Origin: CAZRHH01 sp964599885
Lineage (GTDB): Bacteria; Chloroflexota; Dehalococcoidia; DSTF01; JACRBR01
NCBI GenBank assembly: GCA_964599885.1
Contig: CAZRHH010000005.1
Span: forward strand, 1-64,000
Direction of reading: 5' to 3'
DNA length: 64,000 nucleotides
In this document: positions 44,317 through 52,788 of the stretch, in pieces
Layout of the letters: each line of letters opens with the position of its first letter
Numbering within the stretch: the first letter of the stretch is position 1
The notes under the pieces: generated by a model
The model's database searches: none
What the model was told of the DNA's origin: nothing
The model's input: the letters and a program-made list of their open reading frames with translations, nothing else
Translations under genes and position numbers: made by a program

Positions 44317-45405
44317 ATGCTCTCACTAATGAACCTGCGCATCCCCCTCGGCACCGCCGCGCTGCTCGGCTCGATCCTCGGCCTAGCTGCTGTTTGCGGC
44401 GACGGATCAACCGAGACGCCGCCCTCCTCGGGTGAATGGGCCGACGCGTTCGCATCGAGCACGTTCGCCGCAAGCTTCGCTTCCTCCGAAACTGAGGATG
44501 GAGTAACAAGCGACTACGTTCTGAAACTCTACAAGGACGGCGACGACCGATTTCGCTCGGACTTTGAGACAACGCTCAGCGCCGATGGTGAAGACGCAGG
44601 CGATGACGGAACGTCTCTGGTGATTCTGATCCAATCGCCGGCCGTCAACGCGGTCTGTGTCGGTGAAGTCGGGCTCCTGGCGATCTTCGGATTCTCCCAT
44701 GCACACACCTGCTTCATACCCGATGATTTTTCAGGCGCGGAGGCATTTAGCGCCGAAGCCATGCTCAAGCAGTTCTCGCTCGAAGGAGTCGATCGCTCCG
44801 ACTACAGCGAAGACACGATCGATGGGCGCGAAGCGCGATGCTACGAGTCGCAGCCCGTCGACGATGCTGAAGGGGAATACGCCGAAGTCTGCTTCTCACG
44901 TGAAGGCTGGCTACTCCGCATCGGTGGATCCGGTGCCATGAGCGGGGCCCCCGGGTCTGCTGACGCCGAGGATCTGAAAGGCGTGGTCGATAATTCGGTC
45001 TTCGATGCGCCGTATCCCTTCTTCGAGGAAGCACCGTCGCTTGAGATCCGCAACGAGTCAGACGTACCAATCCGAGTCGACAATAGAGCGCACGACGGTA
45101 GCTGGGCAGACGCAGGAATAGAGATCGACCCTGGTTCCACCGGCACACTACAAAGCCGCGAGCGCGAAGGTACGGCTAGCATCGGGTTCGGCACGTTTGA
45201 GTCTCCCGGATGGTCGCACGCCTGCGACTGGGACGACGCCAAATCGAACGAGCCCTTCATCGTCGGCAACGACACGAGCAACTGCCAGAACCCACGCCGG
45301 TTGTACGGCGGAACGCCCACCCCGATGCCGGTAGACCTCACGCCGGGCGACGGTATCACGTCCCATATCGAATTCGGCACCTTCCCCACGCCAACCGCCC
45401 CGTAA
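44317..45405 (+). CDS. Secreted protein of unknown function
   Basis: A 362-residue protein. The hydrophobic N terminus (NLRIPLGTAALLGSILGLAAVCG) resembles a lipoprotein signal, although the residue before the cysteine is valine, which is atypical. The mature part is acidic, with six or more cysteines (NAVCVGEVG, HTCFIPDD, ARCYESQ, AEVCFSRE, HACDWDD, NCQNPRR) suggesting disulfides. The middle segment, with DYSEDTIDGREARCYESQ and GWLLRIGG, resembles the LppX/LolA-like fold of some actinobacterial lipoproteins, but this is weak. The end is Pro/Thr-rich. ATG 44329 is an alternative start. No recognised family. Confidence 0.6.
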   Translation: MLSLMNLRIPLGTAALLGSILGLAAVCGDGSTETPPSSGEWADAFASSTFAASFASSETEDGVTSDYVLKLYKDGDDRFRSDFETTLSADGEDAGDDGTSLVILIQSPAVNAVCVGEVGLLAIFGFSHAHTCFIPDDFSGAEAFSAEAMLKQFSLEGVDRSDYSEDTIDGREARCYESQPVDDAEGEYAEVCFSREGWLLRIGGSGAMSGAPGSADAEDLKGVVDNSVFDAPYPFFEEAPSLEIRNESDVPIRVDNRAHDGSWADAGIEIDPGSTGTLQSREREGTASIGFGTFESPGWSHACDWDDAKSNEPFIVGNDTSNCQNPRRLYGGTPTPMPVDLTPGDGITSHIEFGTFPTPTAP

Positions 45406-45587
45406 CCGGCTGTTACGCCCCACGGAAGTCGCTGGCCATGGCGCACCGCCGAACTCGCGCTCCGGTCTCCGCTAGTGATCGCCTTCATAGACGCCGGTCG
45501 CGCCGCGAGATACATTCGACTAGGCGTTGGGATCGCTGGCGTGTGATCGGCAGCGCAATCCACGAGCCTCCATACTTCTGAATCTGG

Positions 45588-45609
45588 AACCGGCTCCTTG
45601 GGGCCGGTT
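45588..45609 (+). terminator. Hairpin downstream of the secreted protein
   Basis: AACCGGC (45588-45594) pairs with GCCGGTT (45603-45609), loop TCCTTGGG, followed by TCTG. No proper T tract. Confidence 0.4.
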
Positions 45610-45751
45610 TCTGAGCGGTCCCCATGCCGGCGTGCCAACAGGCTGTTGCTAACAAGCTGCCAAGAACGCCGGTACCGTCGCCAGGCCCGGCAGCCTTCAG
45701 CTGCTCGCCGACGACGGCGTCGTTGAGGCAATCGTTACTCGACGGGACGGG

Positions 45752-45970
45752 GTGACGTTGCCCGATCACGTCGATCCGGGCGTGGTCAAGGTCCTTGACG
45801 CCATCTTCGACATCCCCGCCGACCATCGAGAGCTCGAACTCCGGCCCGTCGATCCAGTCGGAACGGGAGAGAGCGCCACATGGACGTTTACTCACGAGGA
45901 AGAGTGGTCCGTTCGTTCGCGGGTTAGATCCCTACTGGTGTGCACGCATCCCAGGGATGTTCCAACGTGA
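45752..45970 (+). CDS. Weak ORF, possible remnant
   Basis: A GTG at 45752 would give 72 residues ending at TGA 45968-45970. The same frame is open back to 45653 (AGTVARPGSLQLLADDGVVE), which reads like protein but offers no ATG, so this may be the 3' part of a broken gene. Composition is acidic, with DAIFDIPADHRELELRPVDP. No family is recognised. Confidence 0.3.
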   Translation: MTLPDHVDPGVVKVLDAIFDIPADHRELELRPVDPVGTGESATWTFTHEEEWSVRSRVRSLLVCTHPRDVPT

Positions 45971-45974
45971 TCGA

Positions 45975-46130
45975 CTAGCGGCGACGAAGGAGTCCACGCC
46001 GCCAGACCACCAGCACAATCACGGTGCCCCAGAAAATCGACAACGCTACAGCGGTAAGGTCGACGCCGTACGGCATCGGGGCGGTGCCGCTCGAGTGAAG
46101 GAGAACCCGGACCGTAGCTTCGAACGTCAT
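45975..46130 (-). CDS. Small single-span membrane protein (51 residues)
   Basis: ATG at 46130, stop TAG at 45975-45977. The peptide begins MTFEATVRVLLHSSG, then has one hydrophobic segment (LTAVALSIFWGTVIVLVVW) followed by the basic end RRGLLRRR, the expected positive-inside layout. GAGGG lies 11 bases upstream. A 33-codon Arg-rich frame upstream ends on the ATG as ATGA. Too short for confident calling, but the topology is convincing. Confidence 0.4.
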   Translation of the reverse strand: MTFEATVRVLLHSSGTAPMPYGVDLTAVALSIFWGTVIVLVVWRRGLLRRR

Positions 46131-46430
46131 CGTTGGGTGACCCTCGCGGCATCTGCCGATGGTCTACGTATCGGCGCGCCACGCGGCCGCTGGCGTGTCT
46201 GTCCTCTAAGAACGGACGGTTGTTCCATGTAACTTCCGGCTCCGAAGCCGGGCGGGCTAGATGTTGGGGTCTCCGCTGTCGATGCTATCAGCGAGATAGC
46301 GCGCTCCTGTAAGGGAAGCGTTTGAAAGTCTGTTGCCATCAACAATCTGAAGTCCAGGGGCTCTTCGCTCGCCGCCGCACTGCTGAACTCGCTCCCCAGG
46401 GGCAATTCGCTCCCCGACGAAGCGTGGCGT

Positions 46431-48623
46431 GTGCGGCACCGCGTTATCCTCGGACTGGTGGCGCTGCAGGCGCTCGCCCTCTCCTGCTTCGGCCTTTACC
46501 AGGGCTTCTCGATCGAGCACAGCGCGTTCGAGGGCACGGCCATCATTTCGGTGCCGTTGCTCGCCGAACTGCTGGGCATCCGCAATCGCGTGATTCGGTC
46601 GACTGCGGCCAGCATCGGCCTCATCACGTCGTCGGCTGTGCTCACCCACCTGTCCGGCGGCCTGATCGAGTCGCACTTCCACTTCTTCGTCATGCTCGCC
46701 GTCATCTCGCTGTACCAGCAGTGGCCGACGTTCCTCGTTTCGATCGGGTACGTCCTCGTCCACCACGGCGTCATGGGTGCGGTGGCGCCGGAGTCCGTCT
46801 ACAACCACCCGGACGCCATCGCGCATCCCTGGAAATGGGCGCTCATCCACGCGACATTCGTCTCGGGCGCATGCTTCGCCTACGTCGTCGCGTGGCGCAT
46901 GAACGAGGACGCGCAGGGAGCCATGCAAGAGAGCGAGGCGCGTTTCAGGCGGCTCGCCGAGCACAGCCCCGTCGGCATCTATCAGCTCTCGACGGGTCCT
47001 GCGCAACACCTCTATCTCAATCCCACGGCGTTGGAGATGCTCGAGGCGCAAGATGTCGATGAGGTCGCGCGTCTCGGACTCGATTCTTTCTTCACCGACA
47101 CGTCGCTCGAAACGATTCGTGGCGAGCGCCAGAAGCGCGCAACCGGCATCGCGTCCAGTTACGAAGCGCAGATCGTCGGTCTTCGCGGGACGCGGCGCAC
47201 GGTGCTGATGTCCGGTACTCCCCTGTTCGATGACGCGGAAAAGCTCTTCTCGGTCGTTGGAACCGTGACGGACATCAGCGAGCGAAAGAGCCTCGAAGAG
47301 GCGTTGCGACACCAGGCGTTCCACGATTCGCTCACGCGTCTCGCCAATCGTCCGCGGTTTACCGACCGGCTCGAGCACAGCCTGCAACGCGCTCGCCGCA
47401 ACGACACGCAGATCGCCGTCCTTTTTCTCGATCTGGACGACTTCAAGATCGTCAATGATCGGTTCGGCCACTCCGTCGGCGACCTCATTCTCATCGAAGT
47501 CGCGCGCCGGCTCGAACAAGCCATCCGCCCCGGCGACACCTGCGCGCGCTTCGGCGGCGACGAGTTCGCCATCCTGCTCGAAGATCTCGCCGACGCTGAT
47601 GCGGCAGAACGACTTTCGGCCCGTATTCTCGAGGCACTAGCTGCTCCCTTCGTCTGGGACCAGAACGAACTGACAATCAGGGCAAGCATCGGCATTTCCG
47701 TTGAGGGTACCGACGCGCTGTCCGCCGAAGCCGTGCTGCGCAACGCCGACGTCGCGATGTACGCGGCGAAGAACAGCGGCAAAGGCCGTGCCGAGATGTA
47801 CGAAGAAGCGATGCACATCTCGATGCTCAACCGGCTGGACCTTCTCGCCGACCTGCAACAGGCGGTCGCACGTCAACAATTGGTCGTGCACTACCAGCCG
47901 GTGCTGGATCTTCGGACCGAGGCGATCACGGGGTTCGAAGCGCTGGTCCGTTGGAACCATCCGACGCGAGGCTTGCTGCCTCCCAGCGACTTCATCTCGC
48001 TGGCAGAAGAATCCGACGTGATCGCCGGCATCGGAAGCTGGGTACTGCGCACCGCGTGCCTCGATATGAAGGGTTGGCGCGCACGCTTTCCCGAGCGTGA
48101 AAACCTCACCCTCGGCGTGAACGTGTCGCCGCGCCAGGTCGAGCGCCCGAATTTCGCCGAGGAAGTGCGCGCGATCCTCGAGGAAACGGAGATGGCGCCC
48201 AGCAGCCTCGTGCTGGAGGTGACCGAGAATCTCATGCTGAATGACGTCGAAACCACGGTACAGCGCTTGCAAGAACTCAAGGCGCTCGGGATTCGCCTCG
48301 CCATCGATGACTTTGGTACCGGCTATTCGTCGCTAAGCTATCTCAGCCAGTTCCCGTTCGACATTCTGAAGATCGATAAGTCCTTCGTCGATGGCGCGGG
48401 CGACGCAACGGTCGAGCAGCAACTCGTGCCCGCGATCATCGACCTCGGGAAGATGCTGAACATGCAGATCGTGGCGGAGGGGATCGAGCGTTCGGAACAG
48501 TTAGCGAGGCTCCGCATGCTCACCTGCGACTTTGGACAAGGCTTCCTGTTCGCGAAACCCGTCCCGGTTGACGAGATCTACCTGATGCTGGCGAAGCCCA
48601 TCGGTACGTCCGATGCTGCGTGA
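46431..48623 (+). CDS. Membrane PAS-GGDEF-EAL cyclic-di-GMP enzyme
   Basis: A 730-residue protein. Five to six N-terminal membrane helices (to about 155) include HLSGGLIESHFHFFVMLAVI, a His-containing MASE-like sensor. A PAS domain spans about 165-290, then GGDEF with an intact RFGGDEFAIL at 375-379 and an EAL domain with EAL at 503-505, VTENLML, IDDFGTGYSSL and VAEGIE. Both catalytic sites look complete, so either synthesis or breakdown of c-di-GMP is possible. GTG 46431 is the only standard start, but the same frame runs upstream to 46326 with plausible sequence (NSLPDEAWRVRHR), so the real start may be a rare codon such as ATC or CTG. Confidence 0.92.
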   Translation: MRHRVILGLVALQALALSCFGLYQGFSIEHSAFEGTAIISVPLLAELLGIRNRVIRSTAASIGLITSSAVLTHLSGGLIESHFHFFVMLAVISLYQQWPTFLVSIGYVLVHHGVMGAVAPESVYNHPDAIAHPWKWALIHATFVSGACFAYVVAWRMNEDAQGAMQESEARFRRLAEHSPVGIYQLSTGPAQHLYLNPTALEMLEAQDVDEVARLGLDSFFTDTSLETIRGERQKRATGIASSYEAQIVGLRGTRRTVLMSGTPLFDDAEKLFSVVGTVTDISERKSLEEALRHQAFHDSLTRLANRPRFTDRLEHSLQRARRNDTQIAVLFLDLDDFKIVNDRFGHSVGDLILIEVARRLEQAIRPGDTCARFGGDEFAILLEDLADADAAERLSARILEALAAPFVWDQNELTIRASIGISVEGTDALSAEAVLRNADVAMYAAKNSGKGRAEMYEEAMHISMLNRLDLLADLQQAVARQQLVVHYQPVLDLRTEAITGFEALVRWNHPTRGLLPPSDFISLAEESDVIAGIGSWVLRTACLDMKGWRARFPERENLTLGVNVSPRQVERPNFAEEVRAILEETEMAPSSLVLEVTENLMLNDVETTVQRLQELKALGIRLAIDDFGTGYSSLSYLSQFPFDILKIDKSFVDGAGDATVEQQLVPAIIDLGKMLNMQIVAEGIERSEQLARLRMLTCDFGQGFLFAKPVPVDEIYLMLAKPIGTSDAA

Positions 48624-48826
48624 TCGCGTTCAGCGCCTGCTACTTCAGCAGGCAGGTGCCAGTGCTTTCCATGGCGCGACGCGCCAGCAGCGGCAGGATG
48701 CGCGCCCTAGCCCGCGCCCCAGTGAACCCCTCCACAGACAGCCACGGCCAAACCAACGACAATGCCGGCTTGAACCCGACGCGTGAGCGATCGTACAATC
48801 GCTCCCACAGAACCGAGGAGATAATC

Positions 48827-49306
48827 ATGAGCAATCGTTCCGCCGCACTCGCAAACCAGTTCGAACAAGCCGTCGCCGCCTTCGCCAAGAACGTGGAGGC
48901 GTGCTCCGACACGCAGTGGTCCGCCATCTGCAACGCCGAGGGCTGGACCGTCGGGCAGACGGCGCAGCACGTCTCGGGACAGTTTCCGCTCGAGATGGAG
49001 TTCATCACCGCCGCCGCGGAGGGCAAGCCGCTACCGGCGTACAACTGGGACGACATCAACGGCAAGAACGATGGCCGTGCCGCAAAGAACAGCGCCGTCG
49101 GCAAGGACGCCGTCCTGAGGGAGCTGCGCGAGGGCGCGGCATCAACCGCCGCCTACGTCCGCGCGCTCACCGACGAGCAACTCGACCGCACCGGCGCCCT
49201 CCCGCTCGCTGATGGCGCGGTCGTCAGCACGCAACAACTCATCGAGGGCGGCGTGCTGATCGCCCACGTCACGGGCCATCTCGAGAGCATTCGCGCGGCT
49301 GGCTGA
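48827..49306 (+). CDS. DinB-like (putative thiol-transferase/maleylpyruvate isomerase-like) protein
   Basis: A 159-residue four-helix protein, starting at ATG 48827 with GAGGAG 8 bases upstream. The metal-binding histidines of the DinB superfamily are placed in WTVGQTAQHVSGQ and LIAHVTGHLESI. Relatives include bacillithiol and mycothiol transferases and many uncharacterised proteins. It is the first of three such genes in 3 kb. The substrate is unknown. Confidence 0.8.
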   Translation: MSNRSAALANQFEQAVAAFAKNVEACSDTQWSAICNAEGWTVGQTAQHVSGQFPLEMEFITAAAEGKPLPAYNWDDINGKNDGRAAKNSAVGKDAVLRELREGAASTAAYVRALTDEQLDRTGALPLADGAVVSTQQLIEGGVLIAHVTGHLESIRAAG

Positions 49307-49394
49307 ACCGGACGCCAGAGGATGGCGATACCCCAACTCAGCAGAATCGAATGCCGCTCAACTCGGGCGGCTTTCGCATGCTCACCCGACGCGC

Positions 49395-49424
49395 TTGACA
49401 AATCGTCCGCTACCACGGTACATT
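49395..49424 (+). promoter_or_regulatory. Promoter of the RHH gene
   Basis: A perfect TTGACA at 49395-49400 and TACATT at 49419-49424 are 18 bases apart. The -10 runs into the palindromic operator. Confidence 0.65.
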
Positions 49425-49449
49425 GGTACCATGACACCGTGGTACCAAT
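49412..49449. promoter_or_regulatory. Palindromic operator overlapping the RHH promoter
   Basis: ATTGGTACCA (49422-49431) and TGGTACCAAT (49440-49449) form a perfect 10-base inverted repeat with spacer TGACACCG. ACCACGGT (49412-49419) and ACCGTGGT (49436-49443) form a second nested inverted pair. GGTACC itself is palindromic. The element lies over the -10 and start site, 18 bases before the RHH start codon, as expected of an autoregulatory operator. Confidence 0.7.
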
Positions 49450-49466
49450 ATTCAGGAGGCTCAATC

Positions 49467-49799
49467 ATGCCACAGGCAGAACAGATGACGGTCGAGCGGG
49501 TCCAGCTCGGCGTCCGGATGGAGAAACAGATGGTGAAGGTATTGAAGGGGCTTGCCGAATTCAACGGCGTCACGCTCGGCCATCTGCTCGAGAATATCGT
49601 GCTGCACTCGTTCGAGCCCGTACCCGGCCAAGAGGGCGAAATGTCGGCCAGCCCGCACGGCAAGAAGGCCCTCGCCGCCATCGCCGATCTCAAGCGCATC
49701 TATGGCATGGGTTTCGACGTCCACGCGATGCGCGAGTTCCCGGACAAGGCTGCGGACGCGGCGGGCGACGACGCGACCGACGAGAATGCGTCCCGCTAA
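49467..49799 (+). CDS. Ribbon-helix-helix-like DNA-binding protein
   Basis: A 110-residue protein. ATG 49467 has AGGAGG 6 bases upstream. Residues 8-45 fit a ribbon-helix-helix fold: strand TVERVQLGVRM, helix EKQMVKVLKGLAEFNG, turn and helix TLGHLLENIVLHSFE. The rest (HGKKALAAIADLKRIYGMGFD) is helical with an Ala/Asp-rich tail. RHH proteins bind DNA as dimers through the strand; the palindrome in its own promoter is the probable target. No toxin gene follows directly: a strong hairpin ends the transcript. Antitoxin, plasmid-type CopG or a stand-alone repressor remain possible. Confidence 0.75.
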   Translation: MPQAEQMTVERVQLGVRMEKQMVKVLKGLAEFNGVTLGHLLENIVLHSFEPVPGQEGEMSASPHGKKALAAIADLKRIYGMGFDVHAMREFPDKAADAAGDDATDENASR

Positions 49800-49839
49800 T
49801 CACCGCACGCCCGAAGCCCGCCGGCGCGCCAAGAACGCA

Positions 49840-49877
49840 GATGACGGAAGCGGCTCGCTGAAGCCGCTTTCGTCATC
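49840..49877. terminator. 16-base-pair hairpin after the RHH gene
   Basis: GATGACGGAAGCGGCT (49840-49855) pairs with AGCCGCTTTCGTCATC (49862-49877) with a single G-T pair and a 6-base loop. It is the strongest stem in the window. Only TCATT follows, so it may end transcription in either direction without a classic T tract. Confidence 0.75.
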
Positions 49878-49985
49878 TCATTCCGAGGCAAGATCGCGGC
49901 GAACTCGAGCTGCCCCGCCGTCAGGAGCCGTTGCATATACTCAGATTCGAAGCGTTGAGCAGCGGACACGAAGGCGGATCGACAG

Positions 49986-50436
49986 ATGGATAAGCAGGAA
50001 CAGATCGAGGCAGTTCGGGCCGAATTCGCGCGGCTCATGGACGCCATCGAGACCCTCGACGAGCAAGCATTGGTGCGGCCCAATATCGGCGAAGTGGGGC
50101 GTGCGCGAGATACTCGCCCACATCACGGGCTGGACACTCATCGACACCGCTATCCTTCGGCGGATCGAGCGCGGCGAACGTCCACTACCAGAGGGCGAAG
50201 AGTACGGCACGGGCGACACCCGCAACGCGGGCTTCGCGACGGCCGCCGCCAGCCGATCGGCCGCCGACGTGATCGCCGAGTTGCGGGCGGCGTTCGTCGA
50301 GTTCGTCGCTGCGGCCGAAGCCGTGCCGGCCGAGCGGTTCGCAGAGGGCCGCACGGCGTATCGCCTCATGCAGGAAAGCGGCCTGCAACACCTCCGCGAA
50401 CATCGCACGGAAATCGAGTCGGCTCTATCCACGTAA
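49986..50436 (+). pseudogene. DinB-like protein, frameshifted
   Basis: The first frame from ATG 49986 reads MDKQEQIEAVRAEFARLMDA and on to VRPNIGE. At about 50094-50099 (GTGGGG) the frame shifts; the next frame continues WGVREILAHITGWTLIDTA, the normal DinB follow-up, to the stop at 50434-50436. The combined protein would be about 149 residues with the metal histidine in LAHITGW. One extra G accounts for the break. The gene follows the strong hairpin and precedes DUF2752. Confidence 0.75.
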
Positions 50437-50556
50437 GCGGAAGGTTGAGCCTGGAGCCAATCTCGCTTGGTGGGTCGGTATCGCATTCCATGGGTGCCAT
50501 CCTCAAAGAACTCGTGGCCGACCGAAATCTATTGACACATACGATCGTCCATAGTA

Positions 50557-50943
50557 ATGATCGCTCAACAGTGCAGCCGTACCTGCCGTGCACTCGAAGC
50601 GCAGCTCTGGACCAACTCATTGAACGTGCGAACAATCCGGGAATCATACTTCGAGGGCCGCAAGGCTCCACTGCTTGCTGCTGCCGGTGTTGCGTACTGT
50701 CTGATGGCACTTCTACCGAAGGGCCGTCGCATTCACTGGAGTTGTCCGTTTTATACGCTCACCGGTGCTCCGTGTCCGACCTGCGGTCTAACTAGCGCAG
50801 CGAAGCTCTTACTCACCGGCCACCCGCGCGAGGCGGTCTCGCGACACCCGTCGCCGTTCATCACGGCATTAGCAGTAGGAGCATCCCTTATGGCCAACCG
50901 AACGTTGTCCAAGGGGCGAGGGCATCGAAGGGAGTCGGCATAG
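50557..50943 (+). CDS. DUF2752 membrane protein
   Basis: A 128-residue frame whose real start is uncertain (ATG 50557 or the GTG 72 bases later at 50629). The diagnostic core is CPFYTLTGAPCPTCGLTSAAKLLLTGHPREAVSRHP, with the cysteines and TG..CP.CG motif of DUF2752. Hydrophobic segments flank it (APLLAAAGVAYCLMALL and PFITALAVGASLMA). Family function is unknown. The following gene starts two bases after its stop. Confidence 0.8.
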   Translation: MIAQQCSRTCRALEAQLWTNSLNVRTIRESYFEGRKAPLLAAAGVAYCLMALLPKGRRIHWSCPFYTLTGAPCPTCGLTSAAKLLLTGHPREAVSRHPSPFITALAVGASLMANRTLSKGRGHRRESA

Positions 50944-50945
50944 TA

Positions 50946-51263
50946 ATGGTCACCGAAAATCCGCAAGATCCGAGCGGACTCAATGTGTCGCAGCCGCAAA
51001 AGACGCTCATGGAGCGCAAGGAGATACTCGCGCGCCAGATTCAAATGGCCGTAGCGCAGGGCGGTCGTGTCGAGTCTCAGAGTGACGCCAACGCCGTCAT
51101 CGTCAAAGGTAAGCAGGTGAACCATCTACTTCATTTCTTAATCGGAGTGTTCACCTGTGGCCTTTGGTGGATTGCATGGTTGATCATCGCAATCACCGGC
51201 GGGGAGAAGCGGGAGATGGTCGTAGTGGACGATTGGGGAAATGCCTCCGTCCAGCACGTGTAA
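50946..51263 (+). CDS. Small membrane protein with TCGLWW hairpin
   Basis: A 105-residue protein. A helical N-terminal half has ERKEILARQIQMAVAQGGRVESQSDANAVIVKGK, followed by a hydrophobic hairpin (HFLIGVFTCGLWWIAWLIIAITGG) and a short end GEKREMVVVDDWGNASVQ. This layout recurs in actinobacterial proteins of unknown function. It is coupled to the DUF2752 gene by a 2-base gap. Confidence 0.7.
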   Translation: MVTENPQDPSGLNVSQPQKTLMERKEILARQIQMAVAQGGRVESQSDANAVIVKGKQVNHLLHFLIGVFTCGLWWIAWLIIAITGGEKREMVVVDDWGNASVQHV

Positions 51264-51287
51264 AGGGGTCCCGGCCGACGAATCGCG

Positions 51288-51863
51288 CTACCGCATCGCC
51301 GCCTGATAGCCGCGCACGAACGGATTCTCCACCCACGCCGCGATCTCCGGATCGGACGCGCGATCCGGCAGCGCCTTCAGCATGTCGGCGACGTGAATCG
51401 GGTCGTGCTGCGCCCAGCCGGTAAGAAACAGCTTCAGCGGCAAGTCGCTCGCCGCCCGCTTGGCGTCGGCCGCGAAATGCATCGTCTTGTCGATCTGTTC
51501 GCCAGTCAGCCGCGAAAGCGACGAGATCAGCGGCCCGCGGTTCGCAGCGGCTTCGGCAAAGACGCGATCAAGCGGCCACGCGCGCCGCTCCGCAACCTGC
51601 GCATCGTTGAACGCATCCACATCAAACGCCTCGCCGCCCGCGACACTCGAATCCACCAGGCCGCCCGCACCCACACCGTCGAACCAGCGCAACAGCGCCG
51701 TGTCCAGCGTGCCAAGATGCGCCGCGAAGTCGCGCACGACCCACGTGCTGGCAGGTACCGCCCGCAGCAGTTCTTCCTCGCTCAGCGAATAACAGAACTG
51801 CTCGAATCGGCGCCGGTTCTCACCGATCCTGTCGATTACTGCGCGAATGGTGTCATCCATCAT
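51288..51863 (-). CDS. DinB/maleylpyruvate isomerase-like protein
   Basis: A 191-residue protein with the four-helix layout of mycothiol-dependent isomerase-like proteins: RDFAAHLGTLDTALLRWFDG has the first metal histidine and LTGWAQHDPIHVADMLKAL the others. Its ATG overlaps the MOSC stop by four bases (51860-51863), so the two are translated together. The substrate is unknown. Confidence 0.8.
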   Translation of the reverse strand: MMDDTIRAVIDRIGENRRRFEQFCYSLSEEELLRAVPASTWVVRDFAAHLGTLDTALLRWFDGVGAGGLVDSSVAGGEAFDVDAFNDAQVAERRAWPLDRVFAEAAANRGPLISSLSRLTGEQIDKTMHFAADAKRAASDLPLKLFLTGWAQHDPIHVADMLKALPDRASDPEIAAWVENPFVRGYQAAMR

Positions 51864-52666
51864 CGTTGCTCCGCCGCCGGCGCTCGCTCGGCCGCCTGCT
51901 CATCCACCGTCACCGTATCGCCAACCGCGATGTCACCGATTCGCTCCACCGTCGCGTACATGCCGAAGTTCGCCTCCTTGGGCTGATCCGTCCGGTATGA
52001 CGCGATGAGCTTCAACGAATTCAGATCGTGCTCGCCGGTATCCGGATCGTGCGTCGTGATGACGCAGCGCGGGTCGCGCATCCGGACTCGCACCGCGACC
52101 GCATCGCCGATCCGCACCGATCGATCGATCCACTCGTCCTCGCCGTGCGCGCCGACGCCTGACAGATAGACGTTCGGCCGGAAGCGCCGCTCATCGACTC
52201 GCTCGCGCCCGGCGATCTCGGCGAACGCTGCGACCGACGCCGTCGAGCAGAGCGACACCGGAAAGCCGTCAAACGCCCCGCCGGCCTGCGCTGGCCGAAC
52301 CAACCGCACGTCGGCGCCCACAAACGACGATAACGCCGCCGACCACGGCCCATCGATGGTCACCGCGTGCAAGTCGCGCTTGCCGAAGAACCGCGTCGTG
52401 ACTTCCTTACCGTCCGCCGGAGTGGCGTCTGCGACGCTGCCGTCGGGGAAGCGCAGTGCAAGACGTTCCGGTTTGCCCAGATACTCCGCTTGAATCTGCA
52501 CCAGCGCGCCGCACTCACGCTGGGTATACAGCCGGTCGCGATCGTCGATCAGGAAGAAGCAGCGGTCGCCGTACAGTCCGCGCGTGCCGACGCGCGCACG
52601 CTCGACACGCTGCAGCGCCAGCGACTTCACGGGCGAGATGTAGAGCGCTTCTACGCGGATGGCCAT
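51860..52666 (-). CDS. MOSC domain protein (molybdenum-cofactor sulfurtransferase-like)
   Basis: A 268-residue protein. An N-terminal MOSC beta-barrel domain (VEALYISPVKSLALQRVERA) precedes the MOSC domain (residues ~110-265), with VSLCSTASVAAFAEIAGR, RFRPNVYLSG and the conserved C201 in DPRCVITTHDPDTGEHD. MOSC proteins of this group are linked to sulfur carrying for molybdenum enzymes such as amidoxime reductase. ATG 52666 is favoured by GGGAG upstream and the family N terminus; the longer frame adds 12 unconserved residues. Confidence 0.9.
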   Translation of the reverse strand: MAIRVEALYISPVKSLALQRVERARVGTRGLYGDRCFFLIDDRDRLYTQRECGALVQIQAEYLGKPERLALRFPDGSVADATPADGKEVTTRFFGKRDLHAVTIDGPWSAALSSFVGADVRLVRPAQAGGAFDGFPVSLCSTASVAAFAEIAGRERVDERRFRPNVYLSGVGAHGEDEWIDRSVRIGDAVAVRVRMRDPRCVITTHDPDTGEHDLNSLKLIASYRTDQPKEANFGMYATVERIGDIAVGDTVTVDEQAAERAPAAEQR

Positions 52667-52788
52667 AGATGGTCTCCCGTCAGCCGGCACGTGGTACGTC
52701 ATGGTACGCGAGCTTGCGGCTACGCGCGTCGCGTGGGAGAGTTCGGCGCGGTACCACCCGCACTCAGCGCAAGACGGGAGGATCCAGC

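Larger units (their letters stand above)
45406..46430. other. About 1 kb of mostly non-coding or decayed sequence
   Basis: The region contains a hairpin at 45588-45609 (AACCGGC/GCCGGTT), a reading frame of about 105 codons without a standard start (45653-45970, with LPDHVDPGVVKVLDAIFDIP), and a 51-codon frame on the other strand (45975-46130). Codon periodicity looks weak elsewhere. It separates the secreted protein from the GGDEF-EAL gene. It may hold remnants of displaced genes. Confidence 0.5.

Noticed and set aside
49467..50436. Toxin-antitoxin pair (RHH plus next gene)
   Set aside because: The next gene is a DinB-like pseudogene behind a strong hairpin, not a known toxin.
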